A stretch of 64,000 nt of DNA, from contig LYSV01000004.1 of assembly GCA_001657315.1 (NCBI GenBank), positions 1-64,000 of the forward strand, read 5' to 3'. Both the position numbers and the translations under genes were made by a program. Source of the stretch: Flammeovirgaceae bacterium BBD 1991-12 (GTDB lineage Bacteria; Bacteroidota; Bacteroidia; Cytophagales; Cyclobacteriaceae). This document shows, one piece after another, positions 8,130-16,376 of this stretch; the first letter of the stretch is position 1, and each line of letters starts with the position of its first letter. A model generated the notes under the pieces. It saw only the letters and a program-made list of their open reading frames with translations, had not been told where the DNA came from and ran no database searches.

Positions 8130-9152
8130 TCAGTTATACCGCACATAACTCTCCCATTTTTCCAGAACTTCCTCCATATCCACCGGTAGTTCTGAAGAGA
8201 ATTGCTTTCGCTCCTTTGTAATTGGATGAATAAACCCCAGAGACCTTGCATGTAGTGCCTGGCGGGGGATGATCCTGAAACAGTTGTCCACAAAGCTCCT
8301 GAACTTTGAAAACTGTGTTCCCTTTAATATCCTGTCTCCGCCATAGGTAGCATCATTGAACAACGGATGGCCAATATGCCTCATATGTGCCCGTATCTGG
8401 TGTGTTCGGCCTGTTTCCAGATTACATTTTACCAGAGCCACATAACGAAGGTCTCTGAGCACTTCATAATGTGTAATGGCATGTCTGCCAAGATTGGCAT
8501 CTTCAAAAGCAACCGTTATCCGCCGGTCTTTTGGGCTGCGTCCCAGATTGACATTGATCGTTCCCTTGTCCGGCTCAGGCACCCCCCACACCAGGGCGTG
8601 ATACGTCCTTTCAATGCTGTGGTCAAAGAACTGCCTGGCGAGGCCATTCATGGCTTTCTCGGTCTTGGCTATGACCAGCAGGCCTGACGTACCCTTGTCA
8701 ATACGGTGTACCAGCCCCGGGCGACCTTCATTGCCCTTCATCTCCGGCAGGTTCTGAAAATGCCAGGCCAGCGCATTCACAAGAGTACCCGTCCAGTTCT
8801 GATATGCCGGATGTACCACCATTCCCGCTGGCTTGTTCACCACCAGCAAATGTTCATCTTCAAAAACGATATCAATGGGGATATTCTCAGGCACCACCTC
8901 CGTATCGCGTGGAGGCTCAGGTAACGCGATCAGGATCTCGTCGCCCGGATGGACCTTGTAATTTGGCTTTACCTCCTTTTCATTGACCCGCACGAAGCCT
9001 TCTTTAATGCCCGCCTGTAGTTTAGTCCGGGTTACGTTGGGCAGACGATCCATCAGAAACTTATCAATACGGACCAGCGCCTGTTTGGCATCGGCAACGA
9101 TCCGGTGGTGTTCGTAAAGCTCATCATCCATTGAAGTATCTTGAATTGGCAT
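8130..9152 (-). CDS. rluD: RluA/RluD-family 23S rRNA pseudouridine synthase
   Basis: The protein has 340 residues. An N-terminal S4 RNA-binding domain (about 30-90, MDRLPNVTRTKLQAGIKEG and VRVNEKEVKPNYKVHPGDEI) is followed by the catalytic domain. The signature GLVHRIDKGTSGLLVIAKT carries the catalytic Asp. Further conserved parts are FEDEHLLVVNKPAGMVVHP and TGRTHQIRAHM. It converts uridines to pseudouridine in rRNA; the RluD assignment over other RluA-family members rests on the S4 domain and length and is less sure. It stands alone, divergent from the toxin-antitoxin pair at 9253. An internal Met8 is an alternative start. Confidence 0.9.
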   Translation of the reverse strand: MPIQDTSMDDELYEHHRIVADAKQALVRIDKFLMDRLPNVTRTKLQAGIKEGFVRVNEKEVKPNYKVHPGDEILIALPEPPRDTEVVPENIPIDIVFEDEHLLVVNKPAGMVVHPAYQNWTGTLVNALAWHFQNLPEMKGNEGRPGLVHRIDKGTSGLLVIAKTEKAMNGLARQFFDHSIERTYHALVWGVPEPDKGTINVNLGRSPKDRRITVAFEDANLGRHAITHYEVLRDLRYVALVKCNLETGRTHQIRAHMRHIGHPLFNDATYGGDRILKGTQFSKFRSFVDNCFRIIPRQALHARSLGFIHPITKERKQFSSELPVDMEEVLEKWESYVRYN

Positions 9153-9252
9153 AAACCTTTAAAATTAAACCATCAGGCACTGAGCTTTGGAATCTGAGAT
9201 TGGATTTTGAACTCAAATTCGAAAATTACAGTATATTTAATGAAAAGTAACT

Positions 9253-9480
9253 ATGAAAACCATAAGTCTTACACTTCCCGACACGCTTGACTTTAATGAA
9301 ACTGAGGTAAAGATCATCCTTGCCGGAGAGCTTTATGAGAGGGGAAAACTAACGCTAGGTCAGGCTGCCGATCTATGTGGATTGACAAAAAGGACGTTCA
9401 TAGAAATTATGGGAAAATACGGCTTTTCGATTTTCAGTCAATCCTCTGATGACCTGGCCTCTGATATTGAAAATGCCTGA
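9253..9480 (+). CDS. UPF0175-family antitoxin
   Basis: The 75-residue protein has the UPF0175 pattern: KTISLTLPDTL at the start, a helix (VKIILAGELYERGKLTLGQA) and a helix-turn-helix-like AADLCGLTKRTFIEIMGKYG. It is expected to bind DNA and neutralise the toxin encoded by the next gene. The two genes overlap by 8 bp (ATGCCTGA), which is typical of coupled antitoxin-toxin pairs. Confidence 0.88.
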   Translation: MKTISLTLPDTLDFNETEVKIILAGELYERGKLTLGQAADLCGLTKRTFIEIMGKYGFSIFSQSSDDLASDIENA

Positions 9481-9937
9481 TCAAGTCATTTCTGATACAA
9501 GTTGCATAATACTTTTGAGTAAAATTGGTGAGCTGGACTTGTTGAAAGAACTGTACGGTGAAATAGTAATTACGGAAGAGGTTTTAAATGAACTTGGCAC
9601 AGAAGTACCAAACTGGCTGATTGTCAGAAATCCAAAAAACACATCCATACAGCAGACCCTGAATCACTTACTGGACGCCGGTGAAGCCAGTATAATTGCT
9701 CTGGCATTTGATTTTGATAATGTCACATTGATCCTTGACGATCTCAAAGCCAGAAAACTTGCTAAAGGATTGAACTTTAAAATTACGGGCACTTTAGGTG
9801 TTCTTGTAAAGGCAAAAGAGGCGGGTTTTCTAAAAAAGATCAAACCAACAATCAATAAACTACTTCAGACAGATTTCAGAATATCAGATAAAGTAATTCA
9901 GGACATACTTAACAGAGCTGATGAAGAGCGGGACTAA
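9473..9937 (+). CDS. DUF3368 PIN-like toxin
   Basis: The 154-residue protein begins at the ATG overlapping the antitoxin stop. It follows the DUF3368 pattern: SDTSCIILLSKIGELDLL with the first acidic residue of a PIN-like active site, EEVLNEL, DAGEASIIALAF, LILDDLKARKLAKGLNFKITG with the second acidic pair, and LGVLVKAKEAG. PIN-fold toxins are metal-dependent ribonucleases; the target here is unknown. Its TAA (9935-9937) overlaps the TAG of the convergent metalloprotease gene. Confidence 0.88.
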   Translation: MPDQVISDTSCIILLSKIGELDLLKELYGEIVITEEVLNELGTEVPNWLIVRNPKNTSIQQTLNHLLDAGEASIIALAFDFDNVTLILDDLKARKLAKGLNFKITGTLGVLVKAKEAGFLKKIKPTINKLLQTDFRISDKVIQDILNRADEERD

Positions 9938-12393
9938 TAGCAATAGTTCGTTCCAATAGGCGACCCGGCCGGAGGATCCAGAGGTCTGATCATTTCGTAT
10001 TCCTGCGGTTTTTCTATAAAAAGGGATATTTCCGTCAGCATCCCCTGATAATGTGCCTTAACATTTACATCGCTTGCCGTGCGCAGGGCAGATCCAAGCC
10101 ATTTATCCAACTCCACCAGCTGATAGTTCACCAGGGCCCTGACCTGATGACCTGTACTTTTACTGCGCGACAGGGCCATTAGATTTTGTAACGTTAAGAA
10201 ACTGACTGTTCGCCGGACCTCGCCTGCATACCCTTTTTCTATGGGCTGTTTGATGGTTTTTGCTAATACCTTTTCTATAACAGTATTTAAACCCGGCTGA
10301 GAGCTGCTTCTGGCATTGTATTCCACAAGCCGCTGAGCCCGGGCCGGATGGAACAGCAGGGAAAGCGTCATATTTGCAGCCGTTTCAGCAGCTCCTAAAG
10401 GATCAAAGGTAAGGCCGGTACGTATGTTGATGATCTCCCGCCCTCTTGAATACCCCAATGGCCGGGGTGGGATCATTTGGATCACCTGCTCCGGCAGGGC
10501 AAGGTGCTTCGGCGAGAGTGTGGCCAGCAAAGCATCCAGCGCCTTCATCTGTTCTTCAGCTGGGATCATCGCCGTGATCAACTGACCATCACCACGTAGC
10601 GCATAGCGATAATTCATCCCGCCGATAAGTTTTACAGCCGCCTCCGTCTGATAGCGGTGAAAAAAATACATAGGCACCAGTACCTCTTCAAGCAGGGCAA
10701 AAGGCTCCCCACTTCTGATATTTCTCTCACCGAAATTCTGAAGGGCGATCTCCCTTACAGCCAGTGTATGATTAAGCTCGTCAACGGCATTGCTGCCATT
10801 GTCCCACAGATGAGCGTAAGGATGAGCCCCACCTCTGGGACGTGCATCCTGATCGGAGAGGAAGGTAAGGCCGCTCCTCAGCGAATTCTGAATGATCTTT
10901 TCCAGCTCCTTGTCTTCATCCACGCCCTCAGGAAAATCCTGATACCCATAAGTTATGCTCACCTTGTCCCATGCCCCGATCTTGTCGTCATACGCATTGG
11001 ACAGATCCAGCTCACCTGCTTTTATATCTACCACCGGATGAGGATAATCCATGACTGATGCCCTGGTTTCGGCGCTCGACGTGTAGCTATGTGCCAGGCC
11101 AAGGGTATGCCCTATTTCATGGGCGGAAAGCTGCCGCAACCTTGCCAGGGCCATCTTCTCCATTTGTTCCGGCACAGTAGTTCCAGCTTCATACGGAGCC
11201 AGCAGTCCTTCAGCTATGAGAAAGTCCTGCCGTACACGAAGCGAGCCAAGCAAAACATGCCCCTTGATGATCTCCCCCGTTCTGGGGTCTGTCACCGAGG
11301 TGCCGTAGGACCATCCGCGGGTAGAGCGGTGCACCCAGTTGATCATATTGTAGCGCACGTCCATGGGATCAGCACCTTCCGGCAGTAGTTTTACCTGAAA
11401 GGCATTTTTGTAACCTGCTGCCTCAAATGCCTCATCCCACCAGCGGGCTCCTTCCATCAGAGCGGAACGTATTGGTTCGGGTGTACCTCTGTCGAGATGG
11501 TACACAATAGGTTCTACAGCCTCACTTACCGCCGCGCGAGGATCCTTTTTCTTTAGGCGATGCCGTGTGATGAATTTCTTTTCGATGTTTTCGCTGATCG
11601 GTGTAGCATAGTCATAGTACGACAGATCATAAAATCCAGCCCTGGGATCAAACTTTCTTGGTAGATAGCCATCGTCCGGAAGCTCCACAAAGGAATGATG
11701 CTGCCTGACCGTGACGCTGGTGTTGGTAGGCGTCACACTTCTTATGTAACCGCCGGCCGGTGAGCCTTTGAAGGTAAGTGTCACTTCAAATTCAGAGTTT
11801 TTGGGAAAGTTTTTCGTGCGGTGCAGATAGAATGCGGATTTGGTTTTATCCAATGTGTAAGTCCCTTGTTTCGCACTCTTTAATCTTCCTGTCACGTTAT
11901 GGGCATCTACCATAAAAAAATCGGTAGCATCCACAAGTACCTTCCCATTCTCCTCAGTGATCAGTTTAAATCCCCACAATACGGACCTGGCAAATGCATC
12001 TTCTACAGCCCTGCGTTCATCAACATTTTCACTGATGGCCCTGTATTTGTAATTGGGTTGTACCAGCAGGATCTTCGGGCCTCTTCTGTCAAACTTCACC
12101 ACTCTATCGTTCCCTAACTGGTTCCTGTCCAGCCCGATGTCATTGGATCCTACACCGGCAGCCAGTGAGTTGACATACAGGAATTCCTGATCAAATTTAT
12201 CGATGACAAGCAATATCCTGTCCTCCTTTTTATCATAGTAAAACTCGAAGAATCCTTCAAATTTTTGCATACCATCCGTTTTTGAGGCTATAGATGAAAC
12301 GGATAGGGAAATTTTACCGGCTGGATCTATGGAATTGGACGTAGCCTGGCATCCTGTAAAAAGAAAGATCAAAAGTATGTAGAGTTTATGCAT
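9934..12393 (-). CDS. Secreted zinc-dependent metalloprotease lipoprotein (DUF5117/DUF4953 type)
   Basis: The protein has 819 residues. It starts with a lipoprotein signal (MHKLYILLIFLFTGCQATS, lipidated Cys15). A long N-terminal beta-rich region (DUF5117-like, FEGFFEFYYDKKEDRILLVI) precedes the metzincin-type zinc site AHEIGHTLGLAHSY with HEIGH at 425-429 and the third His at 435, and a Met-turn candidate ASVMDYPHP. The C-terminal part is alpha-rich. The length fits the family's usual 800-850. It should act in the periplasm or on the cell surface; substrates are unknown. The gene is divergent from the sigma-factor operon at 12517 and convergent with the toxin gene. Confidence 0.93.
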   Translation of the reverse strand: MHKLYILLIFLFTGCQATSNSIDPAGKISLSVSSIASKTDGMQKFEGFFEFYYDKKEDRILLVIDKFDQEFLYVNSLAAGVGSNDIGLDRNQLGNDRVVKFDRRGPKILLVQPNYKYRAISENVDERRAVEDAFARSVLWGFKLITEENGKVLVDATDFFMVDAHNVTGRLKSAKQGTYTLDKTKSAFYLHRTKNFPKNSEFEVTLTFKGSPAGGYIRSVTPTNTSVTVRQHHSFVELPDDGYLPRKFDPRAGFYDLSYYDYATPISENIEKKFITRHRLKKKDPRAAVSEAVEPIVYHLDRGTPEPIRSALMEGARWWDEAFEAAGYKNAFQVKLLPEGADPMDVRYNMINWVHRSTRGWSYGTSVTDPRTGEIIKGHVLLGSLRVRQDFLIAEGLLAPYEAGTTVPEQMEKMALARLRQLSAHEIGHTLGLAHSYTSSAETRASVMDYPHPVVDIKAGELDLSNAYDDKIGAWDKVSITYGYQDFPEGVDEDKELEKIIQNSLRSGLTFLSDQDARPRGGAHPYAHLWDNGSNAVDELNHTLAVREIALQNFGERNIRSGEPFALLEEVLVPMYFFHRYQTEAAVKLIGGMNYRYALRGDGQLITAMIPAEEQMKALDALLATLSPKHLALPEQVIQMIPPRPLGYSRGREIINIRTGLTFDPLGAAETAANMTLSLLFHPARAQRLVEYNARSSSQPGLNTVIEKVLAKTIKQPIEKGYAGEVRRTVSFLTLQNLMALSRSKSTGHQVRALVNYQLVELDKWLGSALRTASDVNVKAHYQGMLTEISLFIEKPQEYEMIRPLDPPAGSPIGTNYCY

Positions 12394-12516
12394 CGCTCTG
12401 ATTTTAATTGTAGGTTGCTAAAAGTATCAATTATTACAGGGGGAGGCAAAGCATTTTTTTACAGGAGGAAGTTTTTTTGGACCCGATCGTGACTTTTCCC
12501 GCAATGCCGATTATTG

Positions 12517-13113
12517 ATGTACAGCATTGACCTGAACAGCTTGAGGAATTCCAGACATATGACAGAAGAGGAGATCGCTGCTGAGCAGCAGATCATAGAG
12601 GCCTCCAAAAAGAATGTGAGGGAATTCAGCAAGATCTACGATCGTTATTTCGATGGGATCTTTGAGTTCATCTACAGAAGGACTGACGATGAGGAGCTGG
12701 CGGATGACCTGTGTTCCCAAACATTCTTCCGGGCGCTGGAAAATCTGAAGAAATATGAGTTCAGAGGTTTGCCATTTTCTGCCTGGCTTTATAAAATAGC
12801 CACCAATGAGGTAAACAAACACTTCAATAAGACGAAAAGGAACCGTGTCTTTAGTCTGGAAGAAGAGCGTGTGAAAGAACTGATGGAAGTAAACGAGGAT
12901 GAATTTTCTCAGGAACAGATCGATCTGCTTAAAAACACCCTGAATGAGTTGCCAACATCCACCGTGGAAATACTGGAGCTGCGCTTTTTTGAAGGACGTA
13001 GCTTTAAGGAGATCGCCTATATATTGAACATAGGAGAGAGCGGAGCCAAGATGAGGCTGTACCGGGCGGTGGAAAAATTAAAAAAACACTTTAGCATCAA
13101 CTGGAACGAATAA
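12517..13113 (+). CDS. ECF-type RNA polymerase sigma factor
   Basis: The protein has up to 198 residues (ATG 12517). A second start at ATG 12559 (MTEEEIAAEQQ) would remove a short extension and may be the true one. Region 2 is seen in FSKIYDRYFDGIFEFIYRR and DLCSQTFFRALENL, with FSAWLYKIATNEVNKH as region 2.4. Region 4 is seen in LPTSTVEILELRFFEGRSFK and IAYILNIGESGAKMRLYRA. No typical anti-sigma FecR gene follows; instead a small membrane protein starts on the last base of the stop codon, so it is the candidate regulator. The gene is divergent from the metalloprotease. Confidence 0.92.
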   Translation: MYSIDLNSLRNSRHMTEEEIAAEQQIIEASKKNVREFSKIYDRYFDGIFEFIYRRTDDEELADDLCSQTFFRALENLKKYEFRGLPFSAWLYKIATNEVNKHFNKTKRNRVFSLEEERVKELMEVNEDEFSQEQIDLLKNTLNELPTSTVEILELRFFEGRSFKEIAYILNIGESGAKMRLYRAVEKLKKHFSINWNE

Positions 13114-13436
13114 TGGGACGACACGAAATACGACTGAGAAGACAGAAGATGACGTCCAGGCGGATAGAGGCTCATAAGAACTACTATGAGGTGCTGAAAA
13201 GGCATGAACGGAGTAACAAGATGCGAAAGTTGATGAGGCTGATTCTGGCGCTCGTTGCCTTTATTCTGCTGATGTCTGTGGTATATTTTGTTGCCAAAAT
13301 GGTCACGTTTGACAATGAACCTACCATTGAAAATGAACAAATAAGCAAGATAATATCCCGGCCGGATATAGTTCAATATGTTTCACTTAACACAAATGAA
13401 AAATGGAAAAGCGAAAAAACCCGGAAAAGGACCTGA
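13113..13436 (+). CDS. Small single-pass membrane protein, possible anti-sigma partner
   Basis: The 107-residue protein has a very basic N-terminal 40 residues (GRHEIRLRRQKMTSRRIEAH), one membrane helix at about 46-67 (LILALVAFILLMSVVYFVAK) and a 40-residue tail. By the positive-inside rule the N-terminus is cytoplasmic. Its start overlaps the sigma-factor stop by one base (TAATG) and its 3' end overlaps the next gene by 34 bp in another frame. No family recognised; the position suggests it holds the sigma factor at the membrane. Confidence 0.72.
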   Translation: MGRHEIRLRRQKMTSRRIEAHKNYYEVLKRHERSNKMRKLMRLILALVAFILLMSVVYFVAKMVTFDNEPTIENEQISKIISRPDIVQYVSLNTNEKWKSEKTRKRT

Positions 13437-14068
13437 GGAATAAATCCGGCCTTTTCTTTCAGATCGGGCTATTGTCCGCCATGTTCATAACGGTATGTGC
13501 TTTTGAATATCGTGTAAAGGAGGTAATCAAACCACTGGACCTGCCTACAGCGATGATCGATGATGAAGTAATACCTCCCATTACAGTAATAAAACCTCCA
13601 CCGCCACCACCCAAACCGGTCATGCACAATCCCGTAGAGGCAGAGCCGGATGAGTCTGAAATTGAGATCCCGGAAATCAGGATCGACCCGGTCACTCTAC
13701 CCGATGTGCCTGAGTTATCGGCAGAAGAACCACCCGTTGAAAAAGCCGAGGAGCTACCTTTCGATATAGTAGAGCACATGCCCGAGCCGGTGGGTGGATA
13801 CGAGGCCTTTTACCGGTTTGTCAACAAAAAACTCAGGTACCCAGCCCAAGCCAGACGTATTGGTATCGACGGCACTGTTTTTCTCAGCTTTATCGTCAAT
13901 GAAAAAGGTGAGATGGTAGACCTCAAAATCGCCAGGGGCATAGGGGCTGGCTGTGATAAGGAGGTGTTGAGGATCTTTCAGGACCCTCCCAAATGGCACC
14001 CTGGCAAGCAGCGGGGGAAACCGGTAAAGGTGAAGAAGGTGATACCCGTGAAGTTTGTACTGAACTGA
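13403..14068 (+). CDS. TonB-family energy-transducer protein
   Basis: The protein has 221 residues: a membrane helix (FFQIGLLSAMFITVCAF, about 15-31), a Pro-rich periplasmic linker (IKPPPPPPKPV), an acidic Glu/Pro stretch, and a TonB C-terminal domain at about 130-221 (FVNKKLRYPAQARRIGIDGT, VFLSFIVNEKGEM, VKKVIPVKFVLN). It would pass energy from the inner membrane to TonB-dependent receptors, or act as a non-transport TonB-like protein. The start overlaps the preceding membrane-protein gene by 34 bp, so three genes from the sigma factor onward form one transcript. Confidence 0.88.
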   Translation: MEKRKNPEKDLRNKSGLFFQIGLLSAMFITVCAFEYRVKEVIKPLDLPTAMIDDEVIPPITVIKPPPPPPKPVMHNPVEAEPDESEIEIPEIRIDPVTLPDVPELSAEEPPVEKAEELPFDIVEHMPEPVGGYEAFYRFVNKKLRYPAQARRIGIDGTVFLSFIVNEKGEMVDLKIARGIGAGCDKEVLRIFQDPPKWHPGKQRGKPVKVKKVIPVKFVLN

Positions 14069-14076
14069 CCCGTAGA

Positions 14077-14201
14077 TTGTTGATAGATGATAGTTGGTGG
14101 TTGTTTGTTGATAGATGATGGTTAGTATATGTTTTCGATCAGATAGTTCGGGCATGGAAGTGCTGAAAGCCAATCAACAATCGACCACCAACTATCAACA
14201 G
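14077..14201. repeat. Direct and inverted short repeats
   Basis: TTGTTGATAGATGATAGTT at 14077-14095 recurs at 14105-14123 with one change. A copy in reverse orientation lies at 14171-14201 and includes ACCACCAACTATCAACA, the complement of TGTTGATAGTTGGTGGT. The gap between the TonB-like and cryptochrome genes is built largely from these units. Confidence 0.6.
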
Positions 14202-14242
14202 AGTCCACGGTAACAAAACTCCCGATCAGCGGTTTTATTGGT

Positions 14243-15547
14243 ATGAAGAAGGTGTTGGTGTGGTACCGCAATGATCTGAGAGTGAAAGACCATGAGGCGT
14301 TATGGCGCGCCTGTCAGAATGGGAATAAAGTTTACCCGGTTTATATTTTTGATCTCCGCTGCTTTACCACTACAGCCCCTGGATTTCAGCGAACAGGAGG
14401 TTTCCGGCTTCAATTCCTTTTGGAATCGCTTCACGAGTTGAAAATAAGCCTCTCTACACTTGGTGGAGATCTTGTAATAAGACACGGACCCCCCGAAGAT
14501 GTTATTCCTCAACTGGCGGAACAGTTGGCTGTGGATAAGGTGTATTGCAGTAGGGAGGTAGCCTGGGATGAGCTGTGTATAGCTGAAAAACTGGAACACC
14601 GGCTGGCCCAAAAAAATGTTGTGCTGGATCAGTTCTGGCAAAGCGGCCTGTATCATGAAGAAGACGTCCCCTGGCCCATAAAGCAGGTCCCCGATGTATT
14701 TTCCAGTTTCCGGAAGGAATCTGAAAAGACAGTAGCAATACGACCCGAATTTGATGTCCCGGAAAAGGTCAACTTTCCCGGAGGCATTGAAACATGCAAC
14801 ATCCCTTCCCTTGAAGACCTTGGTCTGTTCCTTGAAAAAAGAAACAGAAAAGCCGTACTTTCCTTTAAAGGTGGTGAAAAGCAGGCATGGAAGAGGCTGA
14901 ACGACTATTTCTGGAAAGATGACCTGTTGAGAAAGTATAAATTTACCCGCAACGGCCTCATAGGAAAGGATTATTCCTCAAAATTATCACCGTGGCTGGC
15001 CCATGGATGCATATCGGCTAAATCTGTTTATCATGAGATCAAACGATATGAGCAGGAGCGGGTAAAGAATATATCTACCTATTGGCTATTCTTTGAGCTG
15101 CTATGGAGGGATTTTTTTAAGTTCATGTCCAAAAAGTACGGGGCGGCTATCTTCATGACCCGCGGCATTACAGGCGACCTGCCTGATATGAGTGATGATA
15201 TGGAAAAATTTGAGTTATGGCGCAGGGGTGAAACCAGGGAGCCCTTCGTTGACGCCAATATGATGGAGCTCAATACTACTGGTTTCATGTCGAACAGGGG
15301 CAGGCAAAATGTAGCCAGCTACCTGATCCATGACCTGAAGGTAAACTGGACCTGGGGCGCCATGTGGTATGAAAACAGGCTCATCGACTATGACCCCGAC
15401 AGCAACTGGTTAAACTGGGCGTACATAGCCGGTGTAGGCAATGATGTACAAAAAGGAAGAAAATTCAGCATTGAGAATCAGGCACTGAAATATGATCCGA
15501 AAGGAGAGTATGTTAAGCTATGGTTGAAAGCATCCCTGAAACCATAA
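14243..15547 (+). CDS. DASH-type cryptochrome / deoxyribodipyrimidine photolyase
   Basis: The protein has 434 residues. The N-terminal photolyase alpha/beta domain opens with VLVWYRNDLRVKDHEALW and YPVYIFDLRCF; the C-terminal FAD-binding helical domain shows YKFTRNGLIGKDYSSKLSPW, ELLWRDFFKFMSKKYG, FVDANMMELNTTGFMSNRGR (the Asn-rich FAD/DNA region) and WLNWAYIAGVGND. The ending YDPKGEYVKLWL is typical of DASH proteins, which repair cyclobutane dimers in single-stranded or looped DNA using FAD and often methenyl-tetrahydrofolate. No regulator lies beside it. Confidence 0.93.
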   Translation: MKKVLVWYRNDLRVKDHEALWRACQNGNKVYPVYIFDLRCFTTTAPGFQRTGGFRLQFLLESLHELKISLSTLGGDLVIRHGPPEDVIPQLAEQLAVDKVYCSREVAWDELCIAEKLEHRLAQKNVVLDQFWQSGLYHEEDVPWPIKQVPDVFSSFRKESEKTVAIRPEFDVPEKVNFPGGIETCNIPSLEDLGLFLEKRNRKAVLSFKGGEKQAWKRLNDYFWKDDLLRKYKFTRNGLIGKDYSSKLSPWLAHGCISAKSVYHEIKRYEQERVKNISTYWLFFELLWRDFFKFMSKKYGAAIFMTRGITGDLPDMSDDMEKFELWRRGETREPFVDANMMELNTTGFMSNRGRQNVASYLIHDLKVNWTWGAMWYENRLIDYDPDSNWLNWAYIAGVGNDVQKGRKFSIENQALKYDPKGEYVKLWLKASLKP

Positions 15548-15577
15548 CGTCATACATATCTTGAACAGTTTGTAAAG

Positions 15578-15618
15578 GGCAATCAGCATTGTGTATTTTT
15601 GCGTTGCTGATTGTTTAT
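15578..15618 (+). terminator. Terminator after the cryptochrome gene
   Basis: CAATCAGCA at 15580-15588 pairs with TGCTGATTG at 15605-15613 over a 16-nt loop and is followed by TTTATTG. It fits a terminator in this convergent gap. Confidence 0.55.
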
Positions 15619-15707
15619 TGCCGACTGCCTCCTCATCAGGGACTTCAATACAGTACTCATGGTACGTTATTGCCATCTCTATCCGTCATTTCAAACGTGA
15701 CACGACG

Positions 15708-16244
15708 CTAGAATATCCGCGTCAGCCGGTAATAATCGGACATAGTGATCCTGAAAGCCTGCCGCTCAGCCTGGGAAGCCAGGAAAGGCGCTCCGTCCGG
15801 CAGCGTTAAGGAATAATTTGCTTCGATCCCCTCAAACAGCAGTGATCCAAATTCCAGCATACTTTCACGGTTCATTGCATCAAGCCTGAATTCACCGGAT
15901 GAATTGCTGACGGCATCTTTCCATAGCACAGCCAGTGGATCATACTGCTGCAGCCGCTTGCCTGGCTCCAACAGAATATAAGCTTCGTCCTGAAGATAGT
16001 TTACTACTATTGCCAGATTGAGTACAGCAGCGGAGTCATCAACTATCCTTTTTTTCAGCCTGAACACGTTCAATCCGGCTTCCTTGTTCTCTTCAAGTTC
16101 ATAATAGGACTGACGCATGTTTTTGAAGAACAACTCGGTATCATCACCCGTTTTGAAAGTGAATTTACTACGGTCAACAGTCTTGTCTCTATCGATCTGA
16201 CAGGCGGACAGGAGAAGGGAAACGACTACAATTTTGATCTTCAT
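15708..16244 (-). CDS. Lipoprotein, unknown
   Basis: The protein has 178 residues and begins with a lipoprotein signal (MKIKIVVVSLLLSACQIDRD, lipidated Cys15). The mature part is mixed alpha/beta with SYYELEENKEAGLNVFRLKK and LLFEGIEANYSLTLPDG and a C-terminal RITMSDYYRLTRIF. No family recognised. It lies alone between the cryptochrome gene (convergent) and the murF-alr gene, which ends at its own terminator 130 bp upstream. Confidence 0.75.
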   Translation of the reverse strand: MKIKIVVVSLLLSACQIDRDKTVDRSKFTFKTGDDTELFFKNMRQSYYELEENKEAGLNVFRLKKRIVDDSAAVLNLAIVVNYLQDEAYILLEPGKRLQQYDPLAVLWKDAVSNSSGEFRLDAMNRESMLEFGSLLFEGIEANYSLTLPDGAPFLASQAERQAFRITMSDYYRLTRIF

Positions 16245-16301
16245 ATTGTTAACAACATACTACCTGGAAAGATGTTGATATAACGACTTCACAAACAACA
16301 G

Positions 16302-16337
16302 AAAAAACCTTACTAAGCCTCAAAGGCTTAGTAAGGT
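16302..16337 (-). terminator. Rho-independent terminator of murF-alr
   Basis: On the minus strand a 12-bp perfect stem (CCTTACTAAGCC at 16308-16319 against GGCTTAGTAAGG at 16325-16336, 5-nt loop) runs into TTTTTT (16302-16307). It lies 40 bp after the stop of the fusion gene. Confidence 0.9.
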
Positions 16338-16376
16338 CCCACAGTTGAAGGGGTTGAAATTGTCAGCCTGACTCCA

